Positions 28,354-37,083 of a stretch of DNA of 64,000 nt are shown here, piece by piece. A program made the translations under genes and the position numbers. The notes beneath the pieces were generated by a model that did not search any database, was not told the DNA's origin, and saw nothing but the letters and a program-made list of their open reading frames with translations. The stretch's first letter is position 1. Each line of letters begins with the position of its first letter. Origin of the DNA: Agromyces luteolus (lineage in GTDB: Bacteria; Actinomycetota; Actinomycetes; Actinomycetales; Microbacteriaceae); contig NZ_WODA01000025.1 in assembly GCF_009729855.1 (NCBI RefSeq), forward strand, positions 372,001 through 436,000, read 5' to 3'.

Positions 28354-30018
28354 ATGCGCGCCACGGATCGGGGCGACCTCTGGTGGAAGACCGCGGTCGT
28401 CTACTGCCTCGACGTCGAGACGTTCATGGACTGGAACGACGACGGGACGGGTGACTTCGAGGGCCTCGCCCAACGGCTCGACCACCTCGCCGAGCTCGGC
28501 GTCACCTGCATCTGGCTCATGCCGTTCCAACCCTCGCCCGACCAGGACGACGGCTACGACATCGTCGACTTCCTCGGCGTCGACCCGCGGCTCGGCTCGC
28601 TCGGCGACGTCGTCGCGTTCACGCGTGCGGCGAAGGATCGCGGCATCCGCGTGATCATGGACCTCGTCATGAACCACACGTCCGACCGGCATCCGTGGTT
28701 CACCTCGGCCAAGCGCGGGCGCAACGCGCCCTACCGCGACTTCTACGTCTGGCGCGACGAGATCCCCCCGAATCCGCCCGAGAGCGTGTTCCCCGGCGAG
28801 GAGGAGGGCGTGTGGGAGTGGCACGAGGGCACGGAGCAGTACTACCTGCACTCGTTCTACCGGCACCAGCCCGACCTGAACATCGCGAACCCGGAGGTGC
28901 GCGACGAGATCGCGAAGACCGTCGGGTTCTGGCTGCAGCTCGGGTTCTCCGGCTTCCGCGTCGACGCCGTGCCGTTCCTCATCGAGCCGCCGGAGGGCGA
29001 GGACGTCGGCGACCCGCACGAGCTCATGCGGGACCTGCGGCGCTACCTCCAGCGCCGGGCCAGCGAGGCGATCCTGCTCGGCGAGGTCAACCTGCCGTAC
29101 GACGAGCAGATCGCGTACTTCGGCGCGGACGGCGATCCGGCCGAGCTCACGCTGCAGTTCGACTTCGAGGCGATGCAGCGGCTGTACCTGTCGCTCGCAA
29201 GGCAGGATGCCACGGCGCTCCGCGACACGCTCGCACGGCGCCCGCAGCTCGAGCCCGAGAAGCAGTGGGCGAACTTCGTGCGCAACCACGACGAGCTCAC
29301 CCTCGACAAGCTCTCCGAGGCCGAGCGCGAGGAGGTCTTCGACGCGTTCGCGCCCGAGGACTGGATGCGCGTGTACGGTCGCGGGATCGTGCGACGGCTC
29401 CCGCCGATGCTGGAGGGCGATCCACGCCGCATCCGCATGGTCTACAGCCTGCTGTTCGCGCTCCCCGGCACGCCCGTGCTCTTCTACGGCGAGGAGATCG
29501 GGATGGGCGAGAACGGCGAGCAGGAGAAGCGGCAGGCGGTGCGCACGCCCATGCAGTGGACGGGCGGCCGCAACGGCGGCTTCTCGCGGGCCGCGCCGGG
29601 CCGGCTCGCCGCCTCCCCGCCCGGCGACGGGTACGCGCCAGAGCACGTCAGCGTCGAGGCGCAGATGCACGACCCCGACTCCTTGCTCGCGGCGATCCGC
29701 GGCTTCGTGACGAGGTACCGCAACTCGCCCGAGATCGGCTGGGGTGCGTTCGAGCTGCTCGACGTCGGCGAACCGGCCGTGCTCGCGCACCGCATCACCG
29801 AGGACCACCTGCGGTTCGTCGCGCTGCACAACTTCGCGCCGCGACCCGTGCGCGTGACGCTGGAGCTCGGCGACGTGCCGGGCGACGCGGTGCTCTCCGA
29901 CCTGTTCGCCGTCGACGCCGACCCGATCGACGAGCGCGGCCGGATCGACGTCGAGCTCGACGCGTACGGGTACCGCTGGTTCCGGGTGCTCGCGCCGGGC
30001 GACCGCCGGCTCACGTGA
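28354..30018 (+). CDS. GH13 alpha-amylase family protein, trehalose-synthase-like
   Basis: A 554-residue catalytic (beta/alpha)8 enzyme: MDLVMNHTSDRHPWF (region I), GFRVDAVPF (nucleophile Asp), ILLGEVNLP (acid/base Glu), FVRNHDELT (transition-state Asp), and DVETFMDWNDDGTGDFEGL at the start, close to trehalose synthase (maltose isomerising) and oligo-glucosidase relatives. There is no signal peptide, so it is cytoplasmic. It is shorter than TreS-maltokinase fusions and has no kinase domain. Transfer versus isomerisation specificity cannot be read from sequence. ATG 28354 was chosen over upstream codons inside the previous gene. Confidence 0.87.
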   Translation: MRATDRGDLWWKTAVVYCLDVETFMDWNDDGTGDFEGLAQRLDHLAELGVTCIWLMPFQPSPDQDDGYDIVDFLGVDPRLGSLGDVVAFTRAAKDRGIRVIMDLVMNHTSDRHPWFTSAKRGRNAPYRDFYVWRDEIPPNPPESVFPGEEEGVWEWHEGTEQYYLHSFYRHQPDLNIANPEVRDEIAKTVGFWLQLGFSGFRVDAVPFLIEPPEGEDVGDPHELMRDLRRYLQRRASEAILLGEVNLPYDEQIAYFGADGDPAELTLQFDFEAMQRLYLSLARQDATALRDTLARRPQLEPEKQWANFVRNHDELTLDKLSEAEREEVFDAFAPEDWMRVYGRGIVRRLPPMLEGDPRRIRMVYSLLFALPGTPVLFYGEEIGMGENGEQEKRQAVRTPMQWTGGRNGGFSRAAPGRLAASPPGDGYAPEHVSVEAQMHDPDSLLAAIRGFVTRYRNSPEIGWGAFELLDVGEPAVLAHRITEDHLRFVALHNFAPRPVRVTLELGDVPGDAVLSDLFAVDADPIDERGRIDVELDAYGYRWFRVLAPGDRRLT

Positions 30019-30028
30019 GCGCGGCACC

Positions 30029-30124
30029 GGTGGTCGAGGAGCGGCCGAAGTCGGTGGTCGAGGAGCGGCCGAAGGCGGTGGTCGAGGAGCAGCCGAAGGC
30101 GGTGGTCGAGTAGCAGCCGAAGGC
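30029..30124. repeat. Tandem 24-bp repeat, four copies
   Basis: Unit GGTGGTCGAGGAGCGGCCGAAGGC-like, copies starting at 30029, 30053, 30077 and 30101; only one or two bases change between neighbours. The plus-strand reading could encode VVEERPKA-type octapeptides but lies after the GH13 stop, has no start of its own and is part of a larger intergenic repeat, so I treat it as non-coding. Confidence 0.85.
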
Positions 30125-30126
30125 AG

Positions 30127-30159
30127 CGTATCGAGACCCCGTCACCGGATCTCGATACG
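30127..30159. repeat. Inverted repeat with CGTATCGAGA / TCTCGATACG arms
   Basis: Perfect 10-bp arms at 30127-30136 and 30150-30159 with a 13-nt loop. GTATCGAGAC-type inverted repeats flanked by GGTGGTCGAG are a recurrent intergenic element in several actinobacteria. Lying between convergent genes, it may serve as a bidirectional terminator for the GH13 gene and smc. Confidence 0.75.
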
Positions 30160-30283
30160 GCCGCAGGGCGGCCTACTCGATCACCGGGCGGGCCGCAGGG
30201 CGGCCTACTCGATCACCGGGCGGGCCCCAGGGCGGCCTACTCGATCACCGGGCGGGCCGCAGGGCGGCCCCCTCGATCACCGG
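30159..30283. repeat. Tandem 32-bp repeat, three full copies plus partial ends
   Basis: The unit begins GATCACCGGGCGGGCCGCAG and ends GGCGGCCTACTC; full copies at 30179-30210, 30211-30242 and 30243-30274, a leading partial at 30159-30178 and a trailing GATCACCGG at 30275-30283. The smc stop follows at 30286. Copies differ at one to three positions, indicating recent expansion by slippage or unequal exchange. Confidence 0.85.
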
Positions 30284-30285
30284 TG

Positions 30286-33200
30286 TCAGCTGGCCTTCGC
30301 GGCGAACTCCTCGCGCACGCGCTGGCCGACCACCGCCGAGACGCCGTCCTGGCGCATCGAGACGCCGTAGAGCGCATCGGCGATCTCCATCGTGCGCTTC
30401 TGGTGCGTGATGACGATGAGCTGGCTCTCCTCGCGGAGGTCCTCGAAGGTCGTCAGCAGCCGACCGAGGTTGGCGTCGTCGAGGGCGGCCTCGACCTCGT
30501 CCATGATGTAGAACGGGCTGGGGCGGGCTTTGAAGATCGCCATGAGCAGCGCCACCGCGGCGAGCGAGCGCTCGCCGCCCGAGAGCAGCGACAGCCGCTC
30601 GATCTTCTTGCCGGCGGGCTTGACGCTCACCTCGATGCCGGTGGTGAGCAGGTCGTCGGGGTTCGTGAGCGCGATGCGCCCCTCGCCGCCGGGGAACAGG
30701 ATGGGGAACACCTCGGCGAAGGCCTCCCGCGTGTCCTCGAAGGCCGAGCGGAAGATCGACTCCATGCGCCCGTCGATCTCCTCGATGATCGTGAGGAGGT
30801 CCTTGCGGGTGTTCGCGAGGTCGGTGAGCTGCTCGGTGAGGAACTGGTGGCGCTGCTCGAGCGCCGCGAACTCCTCGAGCGCGAGCGGGTTCACCCGGCC
30901 GAGCTGGGCGAGCTTGCGCTCGGCGGCCTGCAGGCGCTTCTGCTGCTCTGCACGAACGAACGGCCGCGGCTCCGCCTCGGCGTCCGCGTCGTCGGGCACG
31001 GGCTGGTCGGGACCGTACTCGGCCACCAGGACGTCCTCGCCGAGCCCGAGCTCGCTCTCGGCACGTTCGACGAGCGAGCCGACGTGGAGCTTCTTCTCGT
31101 AGATGCGCAGCTCGAGCCCGTGCACGTCCTCCGTCACGGCCTGCAGCCGTTCGCGAGCGGATGCCTCGGCACGTCGTGCGACCTGGACCTCCTCGTTGCG
31201 GCTCGTCCGCTCGGCCTCGGCGGCCGCGAGCGCGACACGGGCCTCGGCGACCGAACGGCCCACCGCGGCGAGCACCGGCGGCAGCGCGTCGGCGACGCGT
31301 GACGCGGCGTCGAGCTGGGCGCGACGGATGACGGCGCGCCGCGCGGCCTCGTCGGCGGCACGCCGCTCGGCCTCGTGCTGGCGCTCCATCGCGACGATCC
31401 GCGCCTCCTCGGCCCGCACGCGCTCGCGCGCGGTCTCGAGCTTCAGTCGCGCCTCGACCTCGCCCTCTCGGGCGCGCTCGAGCGCGGCGAGCGCGCCGTC
31501 GCGGCGATCGGCGTCGAGCACGGGTCGTGGCTCGGCGCGGGCGGCCTCGAGCTCGTCCTTGGCCGCCGTCGCGGCCTGCTCGGCCTCGGCGATGCGCTCC
31601 TCGGCGGTCCGCAGGGCATCGGCGAGGCGATCGGTCTCGGCCGCGGCCGCCTCGGCCTGCACGCGGGCGCGGTTCAGCGCCTCGGTGCGCTGGGCGAGCT
31701 GCGCGTCGAACTCGCGCAGCGCCGCGAGCGCGAGCTTCGACTGCTGCTTGGCGTGCTCGGCGTTGCCACGCTGCTCGTCGAGGTCGAAGCGTGCGCGTTC
31801 GATGTCGGATCGGACCTCCTCGAGCCGCGCTTCCGCGCGGTCGCGCTCGGCGATCAGCTCGATGCGGCTCTGCGTCCGACCCGATCCGCCGTGCACGACG
31901 TACCGCCCGATGACCGTGCCGTCTCGCGTGATCACGGTCGCAGGCCGGTCGAGGGCGGCGATCGCGGGCTCGGCGGCGCGCACCGCGTCGAGGTCGTCGG
32001 CGATGACCACCTCGCCGAGCAGGGCGAGGATGCCGGCGGGTGCGGTCACCACGTCGGCCGCGGCCGTGAGCCCGTCGACGGCGAGCGCGCTGCCGGCGCC
32101 GCGCGAACCGGGTCCCGGCTCGGCGATGGTGAGCGCGACGCGGCCGAGGTCGTCGTCGGTCGCGACGCCGACGGCCCTGAGGGCCGCGACGCGGTCGTCC
32201 ACGAGCACCGACTCGGCGAGCGGCCCGAGCGCGGCGGCGATCGCGGCCTCGTAGCCGGGCTCGACGCGCAGGTGCTCGGCGAGCAGGCCCCGAACGCCCG
32301 CGGTGCCGGACGCGGCGAGCGCGGCCGAGCCGTCCTTCTGGTCGAGCGCGAGCGAGAGCGCTCCGACGCGCGCGCCCAGCGCATCGCGCTCGCGTTCGCG
32401 GTCGTGGAGCGCCTCGCGGAGCTTCTCGATCTCGGTCTCGGCCTCGAACACCGCGGCCTGCGCGAGCTCGTACGCCTCGTCGAGGTCGGTCGCGGAGGCG
32501 GGATCGGCGTCGGACTCCGCCTCGACGCGCGCGAGGTCGGCGGCGGCCGTCTCGCGGCGCGACTGCGCGGCGTCGAGGGCGTTGCGGTGCCGGAGCACCT
32601 CGCCGCGGACGGCGGCGAGCTTCGACGCCGCCGCGTCGGCCCGGCCGGAGAGCTGGGAGGCGCGCAGGTCGTACTCGCTGACGCGTGCCGCCTGCGCGGC
32701 GATCTCCTCGTCGACGGCGTCGAGCGCGGTCCTCGCATCGCGGGTGGTCACGGCCGCCTGCTCGAGGGCGGACGCCGCGTCGCCGACGCCGCCGCGGATG
32801 CCGTCGAGCTCGCCCCGCGCGGCATCGATGTCGGCGAGCGTCACGGTGGGCGCGGCATCCGTGCCCTCGTCGGCCGCGGAGAGCAGCGCGATGCGCTGTC
32901 GGGCGAGCGAGTCGAGCGAACGCAGCCTGGCCTCGGACTGCTCGAGCGCGAAGCTCACGGCGCGCGCCCGGTCGACGTCGTCGCCGCCCTGCGCCTGCTC
33001 GAGCCGGTCGATGTGGGCCTGGTGGCGCTCGAGCTCCTGCTGGAGCACGAGGCGCTCGGCGTGCCGTTCGTGCTCGGTGCGCCCGGCGGCCTCGAGCGCA
33101 CGCCGCAGCTCGACGACCTCGTCGGCCACGAGCCGCGCCTTCGCGTCGCGCACGACGGCGGCGATGCCGGCGGCCTCGCGCGCGACCTCGGCCTGACGGC

Positions 33201-33816
33201 CGAGGGGCTTCAGCTGCCGACGGAGCTCCGCGGCGAGGTCGGTCAGGCGCGTGAGGTTCGCCTGCATGGCGTCGAGCTTGCGGAGCGTCTTCTCCTTGCG
33301 CCGGCGGTGCTTGAGGATGCCCGCGGCCTCCTCGATGAACCCCCGGCGGTCCTCCGGGCTCGCGTGCAGCACCTGGTCGAGCTGGCCCTGGCCGACGATG
33401 ACGTGCATCTCGCGGCCGAGGCCCGAGTCGCTGAGCAGCTCCTGTACGTCGAGCAGGCGGCACTGCTCGCCGTTGATCGCGTACTCGCTGCCGCCGTTGC
33501 GGAACAGCGTGCGCGAGATCGTGACCTCGGTGTACTCGATCGGCAGCGCGCCATCCGCGTTGTCGATGGTCAGGCTCACCTCGGCGCGACCGAGCGGGCC
33601 GCGCGTGGAGGTGCCCGCGAAGATGACGTCCTCCATCTTGCCGCCGCGGAGCGTCTTGGCGCCCTGCTCCCCCATCACCCAGGCGAGCGCGTCGACGACG
33701 TTCGACTTGCCGGAGCCGTTGGGGCCGACGATGCACGTGACCCCCGGCTCGAACGCGAAGGTGGTCGGCTGCGCGAAGGACTTGAAGCCCTTCAGGGTGA
33801 GGCTCTTGAGGTACAT
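30286..33816 (-). CDS. smc: Chromosome segregation ATPase SMC
   Basis: 1176 residues. Walker A GPNGSGKSNVVDALAWVMGE near the N-terminus, then a long coiled coil rich in Glu/Ala/Arg, a hinge around residues 500-640 (VRGLLAEHLRVEPGYEAAI ... GYVVHGG-type region), a second coiled coil, and the C-terminal ABC signature LLSGGERSLAAVAL followed by Walker B FYIMDEVEAALDD. This is the full-length bacterial condensin core. The start MYLKSLTLKGFKSFAQPT is the conserved beginning and follows a GGGGG ribosome site. Confidence 0.97.
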   Translation of the reverse strand: MYLKSLTLKGFKSFAQPTTFAFEPGVTCIVGPNGSGKSNVVDALAWVMGEQGAKTLRGGKMEDVIFAGTSTRGPLGRAEVSLTIDNADGALPIEYTEVTISRTLFRNGGSEYAINGEQCRLLDVQELLSDSGLGREMHVIVGQGQLDQVLHASPEDRRGFIEEAAGILKHRRRKEKTLRKLDAMQANLTRLTDLAAELRRQLKPLGRQAEVAREAAGIAAVVRDAKARLVADEVVELRRALEAAGRTEHERHAERLVLQQELERHQAHIDRLEQAQGGDDVDRARAVSFALEQSEARLRSLDSLARQRIALLSAADEGTDAAPTVTLADIDAARGELDGIRGGVGDAASALEQAAVTTRDARTALDAVDEEIAAQAARVSEYDLRASQLSGRADAAASKLAAVRGEVLRHRNALDAAQSRRETAAADLARVEAESDADPASATDLDEAYELAQAAVFEAETEIEKLREALHDRERERDALGARVGALSLALDQKDGSAALAASGTAGVRGLLAEHLRVEPGYEAAIAAALGPLAESVLVDDRVAALRAVGVATDDDLGRVALTIAEPGPGSRGAGSALAVDGLTAAADVVTAPAGILALLGEVVIADDLDAVRAAEPAIAALDRPATVITRDGTVIGRYVVHGGSGRTQSRIELIAERDRAEARLEEVRSDIERARFDLDEQRGNAEHAKQQSKLALAALREFDAQLAQRTEALNRARVQAEAAAAETDRLADALRTAEERIAEAEQAATAAKDELEAARAEPRPVLDADRRDGALAALERAREGEVEARLKLETARERVRAEEARIVAMERQHEAERRAADEAARRAVIRRAQLDAASRVADALPPVLAAVGRSVAEARVALAAAEAERTSRNEEVQVARRAEASARERLQAVTEDVHGLELRIYEKKLHVGSLVERAESELGLGEDVLVAEYGPDQPVPDDADAEAEPRPFVRAEQQKRLQAAERKLAQLGRVNPLALEEFAALEQRHQFLTEQLTDLANTRKDLLTIIEEIDGRMESIFRSAFEDTREAFAEVFPILFPGGEGRIALTNPDDLLTTGIEVSVKPAGKKIERLSLLSGGERSLAAVALLMAIFKARPSPFYIMDEVEAALDDANLGRLLTTFEDLREESQLIVITHQKRTMEIADALYGVSMRQDGVSAVVGQRVREEFAAKAS

Positions 33817-33902
33817 GTCCCCCCGGTGTCGCGGCGTGATGGTGCTGGATGCCTCGGACGAGCGTACCCGAGCGGATGCCGCGTGCCCGCGCTCCCCCGC
33901 CG

Positions 33903-33931
33903 TTGCCGCCGTCATCGACCCCGACTAGGCT
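33903..33931 (+). promoter_or_regulatory. Putative sigma-70-type promoter of the GNAT pair
   Basis: TTGCCG (33903-33908) and TAGGCT (33926-33931) separated by 17 bp, followed by a leader with GAGGGAGGGG before ATG 33963. One of the few places in the window with both hexamers at ideal spacing. Confidence 0.5.
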
Positions 33932-33962
33932 GGCACGCTGCCTGCGCGAGGGAGGGGACGCG

Positions 33963-35039
33963 ATGGCGCTCGAGATCCGCCCGATCCGGCTGCCGGAGCG
34001 CGCCGACGCTCCGGACGCCGGGGAGCTCGTCGCGTACGCCGACCTCCTGCGCCGGCTCGACGTCGAGGCGCTCGGCACCTCCGAGCTGACGCGTCGACCC
34101 CGCGAGGTGCTGCACGACCTGCGCCGCGCCGAGTTCGCGACGTACACGGGGATCGGCGCGTTCGACGGCGGGCGGCTCATCGGCCTCGCCGAGGTGCAGT
34201 GGGAGGTCGACGACGGGGAGTCGACGTCCTACGTCGAGGTGATCGGCGTCCACCCGGATCGGCGACGGGAGGGCATCGGATCCCGGCTCCTCGCCGCGGC
34301 CGAGGTAGCGGCACGGGCGGCCGGCCGGCCGAACACCGTGCTCTCTGCCGATCACCTGGTCGAACGCGGCGAGCCGTCGGGGCCGCGGCTGCGCCCGCCG
34401 CAGGGCGACGGCGACATCCCCGCGGATGCGCCTGCGGCGCGGTTCGCGATCGCGCACGGCTACGCGCTCGGGCAGCTCTACCGGGTGAGCGCCATGGACG
34501 TCGCGGGTCGCGCGGACGAGTTCCGACGCCGCCTCGCCGAGGCCCGCTCGCGCGCCTCCGACGGGTACCGCCTCGTCGCCTGGCAGGAGCGCGCGCCCGA
34601 CCACCTCGTCGACTCGCTCGCGATCGCGCACGAGCGGATGTCCACCGATCCGCCCGCGGGCGCGATCGAGTGGGGTCTCGAGCACTGGAACGCCTCCCGG
34701 ATCCGGGACGGCGAGCGCCGCTCGCGCGAGGTCGGCCGGATCGGCCTCGCGGTCGCGGCGGTCGCCGCCGACGGCGAGGTCGCGGGCTTCACCGAGTTGT
34801 CCCTGCTGCCGGATTCGCGCGCCGTGGAGCAGTGGGACACCATCGTGCTCGCCCCGCATCGGGGCCACCGGCTCGGGATGCGGTTGAAGCTCGAGAACCT
34901 CGTGCGGCTCCAGGCGACGGATGCCTCGCGCGAGCGCGTCTACACCTGGAACGCCGACGAGAATGAGCACATGCTCGCCATCAACCTCGACCTCGGCTTC
35001 CGGCCGTTCGCCCTCGAGTCGGTCTGGCAGCGGCCGTGA
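33963..35039 (+). CDS. GNAT family N-acetyltransferase, two-domain
   Basis: 358 residues containing two GNAT-like halves: the first with VIGVHPDRRREGIGSRLLAAAE (acetyl-CoA P-loop), the second with IVLAPHRGHRLGMRLKLENL and ending YTWNADENEHMLAINLDLGF. The layout resembles MshD-like and other tandem GNAT proteins of actinobacteria. Substrate unknown. It overlaps the next gene by 4 bp; the two are diverged tandem duplicates with the same RLRPPQGxxxxPADAP segment between domains. Confidence 0.87.
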   Translation: MALEIRPIRLPERADAPDAGELVAYADLLRRLDVEALGTSELTRRPREVLHDLRRAEFATYTGIGAFDGGRLIGLAEVQWEVDDGESTSYVEVIGVHPDRRREGIGSRLLAAAEVAARAAGRPNTVLSADHLVERGEPSGPRLRPPQGDGDIPADAPAARFAIAHGYALGQLYRVSAMDVAGRADEFRRRLAEARSRASDGYRLVAWQERAPDHLVDSLAIAHERMSTDPPAGAIEWGLEHWNASRIRDGERRSREVGRIGLAVAAVAADGEVAGFTELSLLPDSRAVEQWDTIVLAPHRGHRLGMRLKLENLVRLQATDASRERVYTWNADENEHMLAINLDLGFRPFALESVWQRP

Positions 35040-36124
35040 GCGGCACCGCGCCCGACCGCGGGGCGGGCGTCCTCCGTCCGATCCGGCCCCACGACCGCAT
35101 CGGCGTCCCGGAGTCGGCCGACCTGGAGGCCTACGCCGACTTCGCTCGCCGCATCCAGCTCGAGACGGTCGGCACCGACGAGTTCAGCTACTCGGCGGCC
35201 GAGCTCGCGGTCCTCGGCGCCAACCCGTACCTCGAGCGGCGTCGCTTCGGGATCTTCGACGGCGGCCGACTCGTCGCCGCGACGGCGGCGTGGTGGGAGC
35301 GCGGCGGGAACGACGGCGGCGCACCCATGATCACGATGGTCGGCGTCGACCCGGCCCACCGCCGACGCGGGCTCGGCGGCCGCGTGCTCGACGCCGTCGA
35401 GGCATCCGCCCGCGACGCCGGACGCGGATCGACCATCCTGATCTCGGAGCACCGCACCGACGACGGCGCCGGCGAGCGCCTCCGCCCGCCGCAGGGCGGC
35501 GCCTCCCTGCCCGCCGACGCGCCCTCGGTCCGGTTCGCACGTTCGCGCGGCTACGAGCTCGGCCAGCTGCTCGTCGCGAGCGCCCTTCCCGTCGGCGGCC
35601 TCGGCGCACGCTTCCGCGACCTGTCCCGGCAGGTCGACCGATCCGACGGCTACCGCATCGAGCTCTGGCGCGATCGCACGCCCGAGGAGCACCTCGACGC
35701 GTTCGCGGCCGCCCGATCGCAGATGGTCGCCGAGGCGCCGAGCGGGGCCGTCGACTTCCCCGACGAGCACTGGGATGCCGCGCGCATCATCGACGAGGAG
35801 GCGCGCGCCGTCCAGGCGGGACGCCGTCACCTCACCGTCGCCGCGATCACCCCCGACGGCGAGGTCGCCGGATTCACGATCCTCACGCTCGCGCCCGGCA
35901 AGCGCGGCGCCTACCAGGACGACACGCTCGTCCTCGGCCCGCACCGCGGCCACGGCCTCGGCATGCGCATGAAGCTCGCGAACCTCGTCGCGCTCGCGGA
36001 TGCCGCGCCGGAGCGCACCGAGGTGTACACCTGGAACGCCGACGAGAACGGGCCGATGCTCGCGATCAACCGGGAGCTGGGGTTCCGCCCGCACTCGATC
36101 CAGGCGACGTGGCAGCGGGGGTGA
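35036..36124 (+). CDS. GNAT family N-acetyltransferase, two-domain paralogue
   Basis: 362 residues, GTG start overlapping the previous stop (GTGA). It has the same two-domain plan: MVGVDPAHRRRGLGGRVLDAVE, RLRPPQGGASLPADAPS, LVLGPHRGHGLGMRMKLANL, YTWNADENGPMLAINRELGF. The last 59 bp overlap the 3' end of mutM on the opposite strand, so the two transcripts are antisense there. The pair may acetylate related small molecules or form a heterodimer; neither can be read from the sequence. Confidence 0.87.
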   Translation: MSGTAPDRGAGVLRPIRPHDRIGVPESADLEAYADFARRIQLETVGTDEFSYSAAELAVLGANPYLERRRFGIFDGGRLVAATAAWWERGGNDGGAPMITMVGVDPAHRRRGLGGRVLDAVEASARDAGRGSTILISEHRTDDGAGERLRPPQGGASLPADAPSVRFARSRGYELGQLLVASALPVGGLGARFRDLSRQVDRSDGYRIELWRDRTPEEHLDAFAAARSQMVAEAPSGAVDFPDEHWDAARIIDEEARAVQAGRRHLTVAAITPDGEVAGFTILTLAPGKRGAYQDDTLVLGPHRGHGLGMRMKLANLVALADAAPERTEVYTWNADENGPMLAINRELGFRPHSIQATWQRG

Positions 36125-37082
36125 CCCGCACGACGCGCGCCGATGCGTCGTGTGCCGCGACGCGGCGCACGCTCGCGCGCAGGCGCTGGCAGCGGGGGCA
36201 CCGATGCGACGAGCGGTTCATGAACGCCTCGCGGACGATGGGCGTGCCGCACCGCGGGCACGGGCGCCCGGCGCGTCCGTAGGCGTTCAGCGAGTGGGCG
36301 AAGTAGCCGGATGCGCCGTTGACGTTGACGTACTGGGCGTCGAAGCTGGTGCCGCCCTCGGCGAGCGCCTTCTGCAGCACCTCCCGGACGGCCGCGAGCA
36401 GGTCGCGGACGCGCCGCCGGCCGAGGCTCGATCCGGGCTGCTCGCCGTGCATGCGGACCGCCCAGAGGGCCTCGTCGGCGTAGATGTTGCCGATGCCCGA
36501 CGCCACGCCCTGGTCGAGCAGCACGCGCTTGACGCCCGTCGCCCGGCGGGCGAGCGCCGCGGCGAACGCGGCGTCGTCGAACGCGGGGTCGAGCGGATCG
36601 CGCGCGATGTGCGCCACCTGCGACGGGATCGATCGTGCCCACGGACCCGTCACGTCCGCCGAGAACCCCGCGACCTCGCCGTCCGCGGTGGGGACCATGC
36701 GATCGATCGCCATCGACCCGAAGATCCGCTGGTCGACGAAGTCGACGCGCAGCTCGCCGTGCACCGGGTGCTCGAGGTGCAGTCTGATCCGCGCGTGGCG
36801 GTCGTCGCCCGGGTGGTCCGGCGTGCGCAGCAGGAGCTGGCCGCTCATGCCGAGGTGGCCGACGAGCGCGGTACCGCCGGCCAGGGGCATCCAGAGGAAC
36901 TTGCCGCGTCGCACGGCGGCCTCGATGCGCTCGCCCGTGAGCAGCGCCTCGAAGCCGCCGGATGCCGCCTCGTGGCGCTTCAGCGACCGGGCGTCGAGCA
37001 CCTCGACCCCGGCGACGCGGGCGCCGGTGACGGCCGGGGCGAGCCCGGCGCGGACGACCTCGACCTCGGGCAGTTCGGGCAC
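36066..37082 (-). CDS. mutM: Formamidopyrimidine-DNA glycosylase
   Basis: 338 residues. The catalytic N-terminus PELPEVEVVRAGL (Pro2 nucleophile, Glu3), the Lys in the RRGKFLWMPL loop, VASGIGNIYADEALW, and a C-terminal zinc finger (CPRCG ... HRCPRCQ). It excises 8-oxoguanine and other oxidised purines. About 45 residues beyond the finger have no family counterpart and overlap the GNAT gene on the other strand, so the tail is probably a run-on after loss of an earlier stop. The GTG start is one base after the rnc stop. Confidence 0.95.
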   Translation of the reverse strand: MPELPEVEVVRAGLAPAVTGARVAGVEVLDARSLKRHEAASGGFEALLTGERIEAAVRRGKFLWMPLAGGTALVGHLGMSGQLLLRTPDHPGDDRHARIRLHLEHPVHGELRVDFVDQRIFGSMAIDRMVPTADGEVAGFSADVTGPWARSIPSQVAHIARDPLDPAFDDAAFAAALARRATGVKRVLLDQGVASGIGNIYADEALWAVRMHGEQPGSSLGRRRVRDLLAAVREVLQKALAEGGTSFDAQYVNVNGASGYFAHSLNAYGRAGRPCPRCGTPIVREAFMNRSSHRCPRCQRLRASVRRVAAHDASARVVRVTPAATSPGSSAGGTPAPG

Positions 37083-37083
37083 G

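Noticed and set aside
30019..30115. Coding continuation of the GH13 gene (VVEERPKA octapeptides)
   Set aside because: It follows the stop codon, has no start or ribosome site, and the sequence is part of a non-coding intergenic repeat.
30029..30283. CRISPR-like array
   Set aside because: Units are contiguous direct repeats of 24 and 32 bp without unique spacers between them and no cas genes are nearby.
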